Assembly (NCBI GenBank): GCA_036971715.1
Contig: JAVHJL010000002.1
Span: 1,520,501 to 1,584,500, forward strand
Reading direction: 5' to 3'
Length of the DNA stretch: 64,000 bases
From: Arthrobotrys musiformis
Lineage: Eukaryota; Ascomycota; Orbiliomycetes; Orbiliales; Orbiliaceae
Part shown: piece after piece, positions 27,076 to 39,977 of the stretch
Position numbering within the stretch: the stretch's first letter is position 1
Layout of the letters: every line of letters begins with the position of its first letter
The notes under the pieces: model-generated
Databases searched by the model: none
What the model saw: only the letters and a program-made list of their open reading frames with translations
What the model was told of the DNA's origin: nothing
Program-made: the position numbers and the translations under genes

Positions 27076-29092
27076 TGTCGCATTTTCTTCCTTTTTTCTT
27101 CTCTTCTTCCTTTTTTGTCGTGGAGGGAGGTGGTGATGGGATGGGATGGTGGAGAGGAGGAGCTTGGAGGAGCTGGGGAATAGGCTGGCCTTTGGGAGTT
27201 AGCAAGACACGTGATATTTTGAGATGTTTGATATTTTGGAATTGCCTGTTTTGTGTGGTGTTGCAAGTTGGAGGCCAACGCAGAATCAACTTATTTCCCA
27301 GTCTCGTAACCATTATTTCCAGCACCCTCTGGGCAACTGCTGGCTGTTGAGATGGATCATATATACCTACCTCCTCGATTTCTCGATGATATACTCGCCC
27401 CATTCACAAAAAATAACATATATAATGAAAATAAGAAATATATTAATCTAAGAAAGAGCTCCAAGCAGCAGGCGGACCCCATGCCCTATATATATATCAG
27501 CGAGCCATCTTGGAATCTGATATCAGTACATTTTTTTCCACCTCGCAAATTAAATCTTCATGGCGAAGACTACATCAGCGGAACAATACGGTTTCTGTTA
27601 AGTTTCTATTCAGAAACTCTAGATATATACTTCCTCCGGTCCTTCGCACCGCCGTATTGGAAAAAAACTCCCAGCTTTTTCATCTGCGGGTGTGTATATA
27701 CATATATCGGACCTTTGCTCTATAGATCTATCTTTCGTATAATTTCTTATAGCTTTACAACCGCCGGAGTTCGAAGGGTATGTGATGTATTTGAGATCCA
27801 AAAAGATACCGTCGATAGCATGCTTTTTGCCGTAAATCCAATCTAGTGGACTCGTTGAGCGTAGGCTATACCTTTGTTTAACGTAATACTGGGCACGTAG
27901 AATATAAAAACAAGATCTAGAGTAAACCCAGAAATTTTACTATCGAGCGAGATCGATTACGCACGTAGACATAAGTGTGCAGCACATCGTTATAGTGTAG
28001 CCTCGAATCCAGGTTATATATAGTGGGCGCCTGGCCTCGAGGCTAAGTTGTTCCCGCACACGGATATTTCAGGTGGCCACAGTGGACGACGTCCGGTCCA
28101 TGGTCTCCGATCCGTGATAAGTGCTCTCGCAGGTAGATGATTTTTTATTTTTTTTATTTGGTGAGGTTGCTATTCAAGCTTGTAGTATAGTCTTCAGAAT
28201 GCCTTTTTGGGAGCACTTTTGTAACATTCTGCTTGTTCGCATCTGTTATTGTCTCCGGTCCTCCCTCAGGCGGTATATACATATATATATAAACAGTTCA
28301 TTCCCCGTCAGGTTTGGGGATCCGTATAACCATATAAAGTAATTACAATTAGCATGCCTGCATGTCCTTTCATTTACTTCTCTCCTTTTTGTTATGCATA
28401 TTCCCCTATATCCGTATTTTTCTTTTTTCCTTGAGAGTATATCAAGGTGTGAATCCAGAGCTTAGTAGTCTTGCCCGCGGAGTTTTGCTTCGACGTTACA
28501 ATTATCATAGCATTGGCCTGTATTATTTTTTGCAAAACGGAACCCCTCAGCCGGAGCACATGTGGTCATTTACAATCAATTGGCGGACTCGGGGGGTAGT
28601 TACTAGCCTCTGGAATTTCGATCTTTAGCTATACCTTGTATGAACATGTATACAAGGTATGCACTGTAGCCCAGCAGGTTACGTAGCTTATATGTATCAC
28701 ATCCCCATATTTGCCCCTCCGAGAATGAAAGATCAAAAAACTTTTCAAAAATTTTCATGAACCGAATTAAATATTTTCAAAGTATATAAGCTACATTTTA
28801 TATATTATCTATCTCAAAAATTGCGGTGGGATTGATTTTATGTATATATGGCGCCGCGAGGTGTTTTGGAGCTCCGGCCGAGCGAAATTCAAGCTGTCGG
28901 GTGACGTTTGTCGCACTTACGAATTCGTTGCCCCTCCACTGCCACCCAACCGATCTCATCCCATCTCCGATATCCACTTCGACTTCAACTTCAACCTCAA
29001 CCTCGCCTCCAATACCAAGTATTGTATACTAAATACCCAAAGAATCCACACCCGTAACTAGTCTCGCCCACCCGTAACGGAAACCCACCAAA
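27076..29092. other. Intergenic region with an inverted repeat
   Basis: A 2-kb A/T-rich spacer between divergent genes. It contains two copies of a dispersed motif in opposite orientation at 27998-28045 and many TATATA tracts. No supported gene or RNA was found. Confidence 0.5.
27998..28045. repeat. Inverted pair of a dispersed 19-bp motif
   Basis: TAGCCTCGAATCCAGG at 27998-28013 and GCGCCTGGCCTCGAGGCTA at 28027-28045 are near inverted copies with a short A/T-rich loop. Single copies of the same motif occur at 496-514, 16945-16965, 40723-40741 (reverse), 48969-48982 and 50277-50295. All lie between genes. Confidence 0.75.
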
Positions 29093-29815
29093 ATGAACCG
29101 CCTCTTCGGCTCCAAATCCACAGCCCCAAAACCAACCCTCGACGACGCAATCTCCAAAATCGACACCCGCGTCTCCTCCCTCGACGTCCAAATCTCAAAG
29201 CTAAATGCCGAACTCTCAACCTACCAGTCCAAAATGTCCAAAATGCGCGATGGGCCCGCGAAAAACTCCATCAAAACTAAGGCTTTATCCGTGCTCAAGC
29301 GCCGGAAACAGTACGAAACCCAGCGGGACCAGTTGATGAATCAGAGTTGGAATATGGAACAGGCTAATATGATGACTGATAATTTGAAAAGTAAACCCCC
29401 CCATTTTTATTCTCTATTGAGATTATATGTGTATATATATGGCGAACGGGTGCTAACGAGATAACCAGACGTAATGACCACCGTCGACGCCCTCAAAACC
29501 ACAAACCAAACCCTAAAAAAACAATACGGCAAAATAAACATCGACAAGATAGAACAGCTGCAGGATGAAATGGCCGACCTCCTGGAAATAGGCAACGACA
29601 TCAACGCCTCCCTCGCAAGAGCCTACGACGTCCCAGACGACATCGACGAATCCGAACTCGACGCCGAACTCGAGGCTCTCGGCGCCGAGGCCGAGTTGGG
29701 CTGGGGCGAATCGAACATGGAGAGCGAGATACCCAGTTTCTTGCAGGAAGAAGTGCCGACGTTTGTGGACGCCGGTAAAGAGGATCTTAAACCCGTTAAA
29801 GAGGCCGCCGCATAA
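29093..29815 (+). CDS. VPS60: ESCRT-III-associated protein Vps60/CHMP5
   Basis: It acts late in multivesicular-body sorting, where it binds Vta1 to regulate the Vps4 ATPase on endosomal membranes. Two exons (29093-29390, 29469-29815) give 214 residues; splicing yields [13 protein letters not shown]. The basic N-terminus MNRLFGSK is followed by SNF7-family coiled coils (about residues 15-150; [38 protein letters not shown]). The C-terminal half is acidic, with [16 protein letters not shown] and [12 protein letters not shown] near the end. Length and the N-terminal MNRLFG are typical of Vps60 rather than Snf7 or Vps20. Confidence 0.95.
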
Positions 29816-30256
29816 AAATCCGTCTTTGAAGTTGGTCATGGTGGAAGGGGAGGGGAATGTGTATCTGTGTATAGCGTATTGGTTTTATGTTTATCGCTGT
29901 TTTGGCGTTATTGGGGCGGGTTACTGTTGCATCATAGCTTCTATAATTTGGAAGATCTCCATAATAGACCTCGAATACGATACCCCACATCTAAGACGTA
30001 CAGCACGCACTGGCATATTACATATTCGACGTAAATTGGGTTTCCTTTTTTTTGTTCTCAAGAGGAAGAAAAGAAAAGAAGGGGGGGACTATACACAATC
30101 CGAAGTTAAAGATAAAAAAACGGCCGAATCTAACCTATACAACTGCTGTCACAATAACAGCAGCTTTTGTAAAAAAAAGGAATACGAAAAAAATATACAA
30201 CGCTGAATCAAAAATTACCGGGAACCCCATTATTCCTTTTTCAGGGGAAAAAATGT

Positions 30257-31860
30257 TCAAGGGCCCGGTGTGGAGAATGTACCCTTCAGCACGGAATCAT
30301 GATCCCATCCACCGGGTCTCGCGGCACCGCCTTGTAACTCAGCATACTTCTGCATCCGTGCCTCGAGTTCCGGTCTGAAGTGTCTTATTAACCCTTGAAT
30401 CGGCCATGCGAAAGCCTCTCCCAAAGCTATATCCCCAAATTAGCCCCTCTTCTTCAATATATATCGTAAATCGGGTGTCAGAAATACATACCACAGATGG
30501 AATGACCCTCAACCTGCTTCGTCAACTCCTGCAACATATCAATCTCCCTAACACTTCCCTGCCCCCTCTCGAACCGCTCCATGATCTGTTGCGTCCACTT
30601 GCTCCCCTCTCTGCACGGCGTGCACTGTCCGCAACTCTCATGCCTATAAAACACCGACAATCGAGCGATAGACCTGACCACATCCGCGCTCTTATCCAGA
30701 ACGATAACAGCCGCGGTTCCCAATCCACTCTGCGCATCCTTCAGGGCGTCGAAGTCCATGAGTACATCATCGCAAATATGCTTCGGCAGAATCGGGGTCG
30801 AAGAACCACCGGGGATGATGGCGAGGAGGTTATCCCACCCGCCACGAACACCACCGCAGTGCTTCTCGATCAACTCCCTAAGCGGGATGGACATCTCCTC
30901 CTCAACAGTACAGGGGTTATTGACATTCCCAGAGATACAGAACAGTTTAGTCCCGGAATTCCGATCACGACCAAAACTATCGAACCACTTCCCCCCACGG
31001 CGGCAAATAGTCGGCGCGACAGCAATGGTCTCCACATTCGCAACTGTGGACGGACAACCGAACAACCCAACCGAAGCAGGGAATGGCGGCTTCAATCTCG
31101 GTTTCCCGGGCTTCCCTTCAAGCGACTCGATAAGCGAAGTCTCCTCGCCGCAGATGTACGCCCCCATCCCACGGTGGACGTAGACGTCAAAATCGTACCC
31201 GCTGCCGCATGCATTCTTCCCGATCAAACCGGCGGCATAAGCCTCCTGGATCGCCCGCTGGACGCAAGTAGCTTCATGATAAAACTCCCCACGGATATAA
31301 ATATAAGCCGCGGTAGCATTCATAGCCCTCCCGGCGACCAAACACCCTTCGATGAGTTTATGCGGATCCTTCCTCATGATCTCACGGTCCTTACACGTTC
31401 CCGGTTCACCCTCGTCAGCATTGACGACTAAATACCTAGGTCGGGTGTCTTTATCCCATCCCGGGAAATTCATGAACGACCATTTCATCCCCGATGGGAA
31501 ACCGGCGCCACCGCGGCCCCGGAGACCGGAGGCTTTGATTTCATTGATGATCCAGTCGTGGCCCTTGAGGATTATTTCTTTGGTTTTGTACCAGTCGCCG
31601 TATTTTTGCGCGGATTTGAGGTCGGCGCCGTGGTGGCCGTAGAGGTTTTGGAAGATGCGGTCTTGGTCTTTCAGGCCGCCGAAGTGGGTGCGTTTGGGGG
31701 GGTCGGCTGCCGGGGTTGCCAGGCTGCGGACATGTTGGAGGGAAGGGGATGCGGTGGTACGGAGGAGGGTGGTGGGTGTCGAGGAGGTGGTGGTGGTTGT
31801 GGAGAGGCGCTTGGAGATGGCGCGGACGGAGGAGGCGGTGGAGCTTCGTGAGGCCAGCAT
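30257..31860 (-). CDS. NDUFV1: NADH:ubiquinone oxidoreductase 51-kDa subunit (NDUFV1), FMN and NADH site
   Basis: This is the catalytic subunit of the matrix arm of complex I. It oxidises NADH and passes electrons through FMN to cluster N3. Two exons (31860-30492, 30426-30257) give 512 residues. A Ser/Thr/Arg-rich presequence covers about the first 45 residues. The NADH/FMN-binding glycine-rich block [13 protein letters not shown] is at 115-127, [16 protein letters not shown] follows, and FMN-site [14 protein letters not shown] lies in the middle. Cluster N3 ligands are Cys410, 413 and 416 in [12 protein letters not shown] and Cys456, whose codon lies right before the intron ([13 protein letters not shown]). 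All key residues are intact. It is convergent with VPS60 (441 bp apart). Confidence 0.97.
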
Positions 31861-32345
31861 TGTGGGCAGCGGAGAGGCCTATTGGGACCGACCTCGATGA
31901 TGTTGGTGAACTCCCGTCAATTGGCTGCCGGGGAGGGTTGGTCCGGGTGGGTTTTCGAGGTTTTCGAGGTGTTTTTTGAATTGAAGTTGAAGTTGAACTT
32001 CTGAGGTCACTTCTTTTAGCGTGGGCCAATCACAGCCGTCTAATTTCAAGGCAACACATTTGCTTTCCATATAATTACAACCACAGATTTATATAATTTA
32101 TATCACGATGTATATATACCTTATAGCTATGAGTATAAATGTATTGACGATGTATGTGAGTATATAGGTGTACTGGCGATAAAATAATAATACTGGATGA
32201 GTAGCTATATGATTCGATATGAACACTATATTACTGCAATTGGAATTATCACACAGAGTAAACCTCAGTTGTAAGGCCATTGTGATAATACAAATTACCA
32301 CTTGCTAACTTAAGTTACAAGTCTCCTTATCCCCCGTCGAGACGA

Positions 32346-33347
32346 TTAGGAAGAGAATCTCTTCTCCCCGGTCTGCCAGTTGATAACATTCCAGATGGCC
32401 TTGAAGTAATCGACCTTGACGTTCTTATATTGGAGACTACGCCGAGTCCATTAGTATTTTGTTCACATGATTTCTCATAATCTTGGAGGGGGGTGAATAG
32501 AAGAAGAAGGGACATACTAGTAGGCGTGCTCCCAGGCGTCGATGCCGATGATTGGAGTGTACTGGGTGGTGTTTACGGGGTCTTGGTTCTGGTTTTGGAA
32601 TGCCGGTTAGTCGCCTATCTTCATGTAAAGATAATACATACGAGACTTACCGGCAGAGTGATGATGGACAACCCGTCGGTGGTGTTATCCCTCACGAGCC
32701 ATCCCCATCCGGATCCTTGAATACCAGCGAGAGCAGCACTATTCCACAGTCAGAACCTAATTTTCTTTTCAAAAAGTACTTCTTCTGCCATCTCAAAGCC
32801 TCTTTATCGGAGGGAAACATACTTCATCTTCCCCTTGAAGCTATCCAAACTACCCCAGGTATCATTGATAGCCTCGCCCAATTTCCCGCTGGGCGGTGCA
32901 CCGCCGGCCTTGCTGGTGGGCGACAAATTCTCCCAGAACAAGCTGTGGTTCACATGTCCACCACCGTGGAACTTGATGAGCGAGGTCAACTCGACCTTCT
33001 CGGCGGGGGAAGTCGCCTGTGCGAACTTTTCTTGCGCGTCGTTGATGCCGTTGACGTAGGTTTGGTGGTGCTTTGTGTAGTGGATCTGGGTTTTACTCCC
33101 ATTTCGTCAGTCCTACCCGTTTCTTTTTTTTTTTTTCCCATACGACGGTATATGATTGGGAAAGGAGGGGTATGGGTTTTACCTCCATGATTTGACCGGA
33201 GATATGTGGCTCCAGGGCGCCGAAGTCGTATGGAAGGTCCGGGAGGGTGTACTTGGTCCGGACGGCGGTGAGACTACCCAGCGCGCGGACGCTGGATGCC
33301 TTGGATGCTCTCAAGAGCGTGGAGCGTGCTGAAGCTGCAATCGACAT
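32346..33347 (-). CDS. SOD2: Mitochondrial manganese superoxide dismutase
   Basis: It converts superoxide to hydrogen peroxide and oxygen in the mitochondrial matrix. Five exons (33347-33183, 33085-32823, 32738-32651, 32588-32518, 32436-32346) give 225 residues. The first 30 residues form a basic, Ser/Ala-rich presequence ending near [20 protein letters not shown]. Metal ligands are His48 (ALEPHIS), the His of GHVNHSLFW, and the Asp and His of [10 protein letters not shown]. Other family marks are [20 protein letters not shown] and [10 protein letters not shown]. Three of the four joints fall inside conserved sequence, which supports the exon model. It is tandem with NDUFV1 (485 bp downstream of this gene) and divergent from PSF3. 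Confidence 0.97.
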
Positions 33348-33977
33348 GGTTTTGGAATTGGTTTATGTTCTGTTCTGCGGTGAAGATATAAGCCAATATC
33401 CCAGTATCTCGATATATATCTCTGACTCGAAGCTTGTGATAATGATAAAATCAAATGCCACGAGGGGCAGCGAATGAGAGAATCCAAGGATTCTTTTTAA
33501 ATACACGAGAGGGAACATACCGAGGGATCAGGGTGATTTATCAATTCGGCCGTTTGCCGGTGAAGTTTGAGGATGTCAATTGGCTTTATTACAAAAATGA
33601 GGGTTGGTGTCGACGCTTACAAAATATCCGCGGGTCTAGAATATCACAATTACATCACATCCCGACAGCCGGCGTCATTGGGCCACTAGCAGTCGGAGAT
33701 AATGCGTAACACCGATAATTACCGCTTGAGGAAATAAAATAAAGAAAACATCCCACTTTCCCAAATCGGTAATTTATGTAACACGTCCTTTCCCACGCGA
33801 ACACCACAACCATGCAGTCAATTGCAGTTGCATGGCCCATAACATTATACCTGCCTGAGCTCAGCCTGCAACTCGACAGCTTGAGCTCCAATCCGACCAA
33901 ACTTCCAGCAATCACCGGCTTCAAACCTATCAAATCTCACATACCAAAACTACTGCTCCCCCGTGCGAGTCTTGACA
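33348..33977. promoter_or_regulatory. Divergent promoter region SOD2/PSF3
   Basis: 630 bp between the divergent starts. It holds both promoters; I could not pick out individual elements. An open frame on the minus strand at 33655-33933 lacks protein-like features. Confidence 0.4.
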
Positions 33978-35314
33978 ATGGGCAGCAAATACTACGACAT
34001 TGATGCTATACTCACCGATGCGCAGGTAAATATCATGATCCCAGTACATTCCGCACTATTACATATAATATTACATATATTATATCAAATCACCCACATA
34101 TGCAAGCCTTACATGAGTCGATGTATCTTGGCCTCAAACCTTGAAAACGTCAAAAAGTACACCAGACTCGGGAAGACGGCAACTCTACGTTCACCGAGAA
34201 TCGATTGCTCGTTGCTCTCGTGCGCATGGTCGCTGGCTTGCTGCTGCTGCTGCCTCAGCTGGTACCGTCGATTTTTGAGTTCCAATGGTAGGCTGACACG
34301 GATGCCCACATCCTAATTCCTTCAAAAAAAAATTATAGAAAATACCATGCACCTTCGAAGTCGATGTACCTGGATTGGGGTACCTAGACGGCAACGACAA
34401 CGCCGATATGAAAGCCGGGACAAAGCTGGAGATGCCCATATGGCTAGCTGAGATATTGGCTGTCAGGTACAAATCTACACCATCATATACCTTATCGCCT
34501 TTTTTTTCGTATCTCTTCTTTTTTGGGGGGTTGCAAGTTTCTTTTTCGCATTCGAGATTTTGAAAGATGAGACGAACGGATGGGTATTACAAACTTTCCA
34601 GCCTCTCTTTCTGTCCCATATAGCCATGCGGCGAAACGGCTGGGAAGGGGGTACACAGCTCGCCTCTATACCGCAGAAAAATACCGACTACAACAAAATA
34701 CAATACCTCACCATTCATGTTGTGATACTTTGGCTTTCAAGATTTCTTGTTTTCTTTATGATTAACTTTTCCACGATCCCTTTTAGCGAACAACTGGGGA
34801 CTACCACATTCATCCACACGAATATTCCTCACGCACTATCTGCACCGGTAATGAATGCACTCAAGGCCAACCCTCTATCCGTCAACCTTCGAGATCTTGC
34901 CACGCATTACTACGCCCTGGGAGAGCGAATGGTCAACCTCGTCGAAGACGCAGAAGACGAGCTCGTAGACACGTTGTCAGAGACCTTTCGACGAAGGACG
35001 ATTGAAATTGCGGATCACGCGGTTAATCCGAAAGGTGCGCTGGGCGAGGGTACAGAGTTCTTAATGGGCTTGGAGGAATCGGAAAGGCAGAGTATGTATA
35101 ACAGGAAAAAAACCGAGAAGAAAAGTCTTATCTTAAACGGCAAATGGAAAGAGCTCTGTTGTCGTTGTTGTCCTTTTTGTTTCAAAGCGGAAGGGTTCAA
35201 AAAAAAAAAGAATGTATTGCTGATCATGAGGGCTGCCTTCGTGGCATTGTAGTATTCCGTGCTGCTCATGACAGTACAAAGGCAATGAAGAGCTGGCGAC
35301 AGGAGAAGAAGTAG
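33978..35314 (+). CDS. PSF3: GINS complex subunit Psf3
   Basis: It is part of the CMG replicative helicase (Cdc45-MCM-GINS) in the nucleus. Four exons (33978-34025, 34339-34466, 34787-35091, 35253-35314) give 180 residues. The start MGSKYYDIDAIL joins after a 313-nt first intron to KIPCTFEVDVPGLGYLDG. The exon-2/3 joint gives AVSEQLGTTTFIHTNIP. The helical part includes ANPLSVNLRDLATHYYALGE and ADHAVNPKGALGEGTEF. The last exon supplies FRAAHDSTKAMKSWRQEKK. Order, length and the C-terminal end all match Psf3. Introns 1 and 2 are long compared with others in the window. Confidence 0.95.
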
Positions 35315-38159
35315 GTGGTGGATAAGCCGTCGGTTGTTCTAGGGGCCACAAGGGAGCTGTTCCCCCCGGGTTATACAGCATGGTAAGACTTGAGGAGGCG
35401 CAAATAAAGGCCACGCTTGTTGTTCCACACCCACTGGTGCATAAACTGGTGGGCTTTGTGCTACTCACGCCCTTCCTGACTAAAATAATGCTTCTAGGCG
35501 GCCAGGGTAGACAGGCCTCCCAAAACGGGACCAGAAGATTATTGCAGGTTCCTCCAAAAAATTCCGAAACTGAGGAACCGCATCCCCAAATCGCCGGTTG
35601 TATCAGGCAGCTTCTGGGCGCACACATGTGGTTTCTCGTTATCACGAGAACGTATTTGTTTCCATTCTCTTACTAAGAATGACACATATTTCTTCCCATC
35701 CTTTGTCAGGTCTCACCGAGTTTTCCGCGATAAGGCCCTTATGAAAAAAAGGTTTTTTCTTCTTCGCCATTTCTAATCTGCTCCAGAATCACGGCACCTC
35801 GCTCCGATTGACCTCGATTTCATCGATAGAGCTGCATTTTCCCGTCTCCTTTCGGTTCCTGCCTACTGCCGTGGCACTGAGAGAGAGAACAGTTTCGGGT
35901 TTATAATCTTCCCGTTTGGGAAAACTTCGAAACCAGTTTTAGGAGTCGGAGCCATCCACGAAAACGCCGTCGATAGATGAAGAACTCTGTGACCAATTTC
36001 TTGATCCCTGGATCAGTTCATGCAAGAGCGGGATATAGCAACGAAAGATTCGTGGAATCCATAAAGCTTTAAAGCCAACCTAGCTGATATTTTCAGCAGG
36101 TTTGTGAAAGAAAAAGGATATGGTTCAAGTGTTGGGCTGGCGTTTTTGTTTTGTGTTACCATGAAGAACCTCTCTTCCAATCGTCAGCCCTTTTTTCGAA
36201 ATTTTAATTCGATTCTGGTGCAAGGTGGCGATTGTTCAGTTGGAGTAATTATACAACTATTGAATTCAAGAGCGCTTCGTGAGGGGATCTGAAGAAAAAT
36301 ACAATTTACCAATCCGCCAGACTAAGGTGAAAGTCCACAACTAGTCCTATAGCGGCGGCGTCTGGTACCATTCCTCCCATCGAGTACCAAGAACTCGGTG
36401 CTGCGCGCGCAGTGCGACGTCAAGAGTTCCCGGATACGTCCAGCCGGGGGGCTACGCAAGGAAAAAAGAGACTTCTGAACAAAATGCCACAATCTGCGGC
36501 CTTGTACGAGGAGCTTAGCGAGTGTTGATATTGCTGCTGCTGCTGCTGCTTTTCTTACTTGCTTTCCCTGCGAACGAGCATTCCATTTGCATTCTAACGT
36601 CGGCGCTCTGTCAAAAATATCTGCCGGCAAACGCCGCTGGTTGGCGATCTATCGATCCAATGTTTCGAACAAAGAGTTCTTCTTGCCAGCCTTGAGCTAT
36701 CTCCCCGGTGAGATTCCTAAGAAATACGTATACCGAGTGATCCGGAAGAATGTTTTTTACACTTTAGGAAACTGCGCAGGATCACAAGGACTTCAAAAAA
36801 AATTAGGTTGGCTAGTAATATAATGGCGCCTAGGCCTATAATATATAACTATTATTTATTTATTTCCGATAACCACGGGAATTCGAAAGGGCCCAGAAGT
36901 TCAATCTCCAAACATTTCATGTTCTCCACTTCCCAAATCCTTCAATTGCGCAAACATCGATCTGGAGATTGTGACTGCATACCCGGAGTCTACATCCGCG
37001 TTTCTTCGCCTGCGGAAAGAGGTATATGACAGCTTGTTAATGTATGTACCGATGGGATATCGCGGACGGGTAAGTAACAGGCCGTAGTTTGCCTAACATA
37101 TTGCCCATTGAGAGGTAGGAGGACAGGAGGAGCGCAGCAAAAGGCAAACCGACGAATTATATTCCGCATGCTACACAAGAGCTAGCGGATATGCAAGTTT
37201 GGATGTTTGCACAGACCCTCGGACGTATACCCGGCATATCTTTCTTTTTTGTCTGCCGGTACATACACTCATCGTCTTGGGATCTTAGAAGCCCGAAAAA
37301 AAAGACTTCTCCAATTGATTTTTTTCATTCTTGCCGCAGGATGGAGTAGCTGATGTGCCATGGTTTGGTTCGATTTGTCCCGAGCTTTCTCTCGAATCGT
37401 TGACCTTGATACGAGCCGGGTGCTGGTACAATTTGGTTATACCCTAGTACGGTACATACATGCCTCATACATACAGGAAGCATACAGAACTCTCACAAAC
37501 TGCAGGAGAGAGTTCACTCCAGACGTTTGTCTGCTCTGTGTCGTATGCCCACTCACTGTCGATGAATTAATGGTCGGATCAAGGGAGATAACTCGAGCAG
37601 TACAAAGCCGTGAATGCTATAAATTACTTACGATTTCCTTCTCCCTTTTTTATGTCTTCAGAGTATCCATATCGTATGTTATCAAGTAATATACCTGTTA
37701 TAAGCAATCCCACCAACGCACACCGGCACACCCTTTTGCTCTAGCTCTGTGCTTAGATCTCAGATCGATCTAAGCTGCCCGGGAAGGAGGTACCTGGCCT
37801 AGCTAGCTCCCGCCCGGAAGAAAAGTTCCGCGGGACCCTTATCCCTGTCCGTTCATTCCTCATTTAGATCTCGAGCTGCCTTTGGTCGTAGTTCGTAGTC
37901 GCCTGACACCCAATCCAACACTACCTTCGGTCACCACAACGCGCAATTCAGAAAAAGCAGTGTCCAATCTTTCCAAGACAAGAATTCCTCGCCGTATTCT
38001 ATTGTCTACACCAAGTTAATAGCCAAGTCTCTTGTTCAAAAAAGAAGGCTGTATAAAAAACACCTTGGATTATAGGCTTAAGGTCAATCGAGCAAAGTAG
38101 CATAAAACATATAAAAGGAACTACCCACTCCCCTAGTCTCCAGAAGATTCCCAGCACAA
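35315..38159. other. 2.8-kb intergenic region
   Basis: No supported gene. Several short open frames are present, but none shows domains, codon-like composition or consistent introns. The right 450 bp are the promoter region of the AAA ATPase. A partial match to the dispersed motif (GCGCCTAGGCCTA) is at about 36825-36837. Confidence 0.5.
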
Positions 38160-39977
38160 ATGAATCAAATCCAAAGCCTCCCAGCAGCAGCAGTAAACTC
38201 CAACGACCTTCGGTACGACAGAGACCCAGTCAATCCTCTCTCCTCCATACCCCTCACCATGCTAGAAACCCTCCTACCGGCATCAAGCGCCGGTGGCCTC
38301 CCCAACTTCTTCTCCGATTTCTTCGATTTTTTCACCCTAGCTTCCTCATATAACTGGATCTTCCGCCTCACCACTGCTGCTTTTGCAATCATAAGTTCTA
38401 CAACGTACCTTTGGAGTAGGGTATTATATTACCTCTCGTTATACTACGAGACTTCTATAACTATCGATCACGATGATCCCATTCATGCTCATGTTATGGC
38501 GTGGTTGGCTATGAATATGTCGACCAGGAGGCTGCAGGCCAGGACGGCCAAGGCTGGTGGGTATACCGAAGATCAGACTAGGGTTATGGAGTATAATGCT
38601 TCAGCGAAGGATGGGAAGTTTCATTTGATCGAGTGGCAGAAGTTTACGAGTATGCAGACTTTCCCAGAAGTGGTAGATGGTGCTAAGGCACCCCTTTTTT
38701 ATATATTGTAGAATGTTAATATTGGAGTTGATAGAACCGGACTTTGAGCCGCATATCGGCGAACATGTCTTCTATTTCCGCGGCAGGAGGTTTTGGATTA
38801 CGAGGAAGAAAGATGAAGATATCCTCCCGGACCAGTTTGGGACGCAGTTAAACGGTAAGTATCAATACATCTCATTTTTCAACCCCCATCCAAGCCCTTC
38901 CCAAAAAGGAATTCAACCTCATAACATATATCTCAAAAACACAATCAGCAAATCAGAACACATCCGCATCTCCTGCTGGGGCCAATCCCCCGATCCAATC
39001 AAAGAATTCCTCCAAGAATCAAAATCAATCTACCTAACCCAAGAATGCTCCAAAACCCGCATCTTCCGCCCCAAAGAAATCTCATGGTGCCCGAGGTGGT
39101 ACTGCGCCGCCACCCGCGCCACCCGTCCCATCAGCACCATAAGCCTTGACGAATCCACAAAAAGGGCGCTCTTGAGGGATGTCAACGAGTTTTTGAACCC
39201 AAAGGCTCCGAGGTGGTATGCTAACCGGGGTATTCCCTACCGAAGGGGGTATTTACTCCACGGGCCCCCCGGGACCGGGAAGACCTCATTGAGCTTTGCG
39301 TTAGGGGGGTTGTTCGGATTACCGATTTACTGTTTGAGTTTGGTGGATGCGGGTATGACAGAGGATAAATTACGATTGTGCTTCGGAGCGTTGCCGAGTA
39401 GGTGTATCGTGTTACTCGAGGATATTGATACCGTTGATATCAGCAGGAGGAGGGATGGTTCGTCTGATGAGAATAAAGGGAGGGGAGAACATAAAACGCA
39501 AATGACGCTGTCCGGACTACTAAATGCCATCGATGGAGTCGCTAGCCATGAGGGTAAGGGCCAATATTACCAATACAAAATCCTCGCACCCCTAAACTTC
39601 TTTCAATATTAATTTGTGAAATAAATATAGGACGAATCTTAATAATGACCACAAACCACCCAGAAGTCCTCGACGCAGCCCTCGTAAGGAAAGGCCGAGT
39701 CGACCTCGAAGTCCCATTCGGCCTCGCCACGAAGGAACAAATCGTAAATCTGTTCACAATAATGTATTCCCACGACTACGATGACGAAGAAGTCGGCGAT
39801 GAAATCGCGAAAGAGAAATTAGTCGCCGCTGCGCTGAGGTTCGGTGAGCTGTTGGATGCTGACACTTTCTCTCCCGCTGAGATTACGGAGTTTTTGATGG
39901 TTCGGAAGGATGATTATTGGAAAGCCCTGAGGGATGTGACGCAGTGGAAGGAGGAGGTACTCGCGAAGAGGAAATAG
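38160..39977 (+). CDS. BCS1-like AAA ATPase
   Basis: It is related to mitochondrial Bcs1, which inserts the Rieske protein into complex III, but fungi carry many divergent paralogues, so that role is not assured. Four exons (38160-38649, 38735-38854, 38957-39553, 39631-39977) give 517 residues. A probable membrane helix (about 68-95, WIFRLTTAAFAIISS) precedes the BCS1 N-terminal domain (HIGEHVFYFRGRRFWITRKK). The AAA module has Walker A GPPGTGKT near residue 305, Walker B CIVLLEDID, sensor region RILIMTTNHPEVLDAALVRK, and arginine-finger residues in KGRVDLEVPFG. The exon-1/2 joint (KFT-KPDFEPHIG) is my least certain. Open frames run through introns 2 and 3 but would break conserved blocks. 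Confidence 0.88.
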
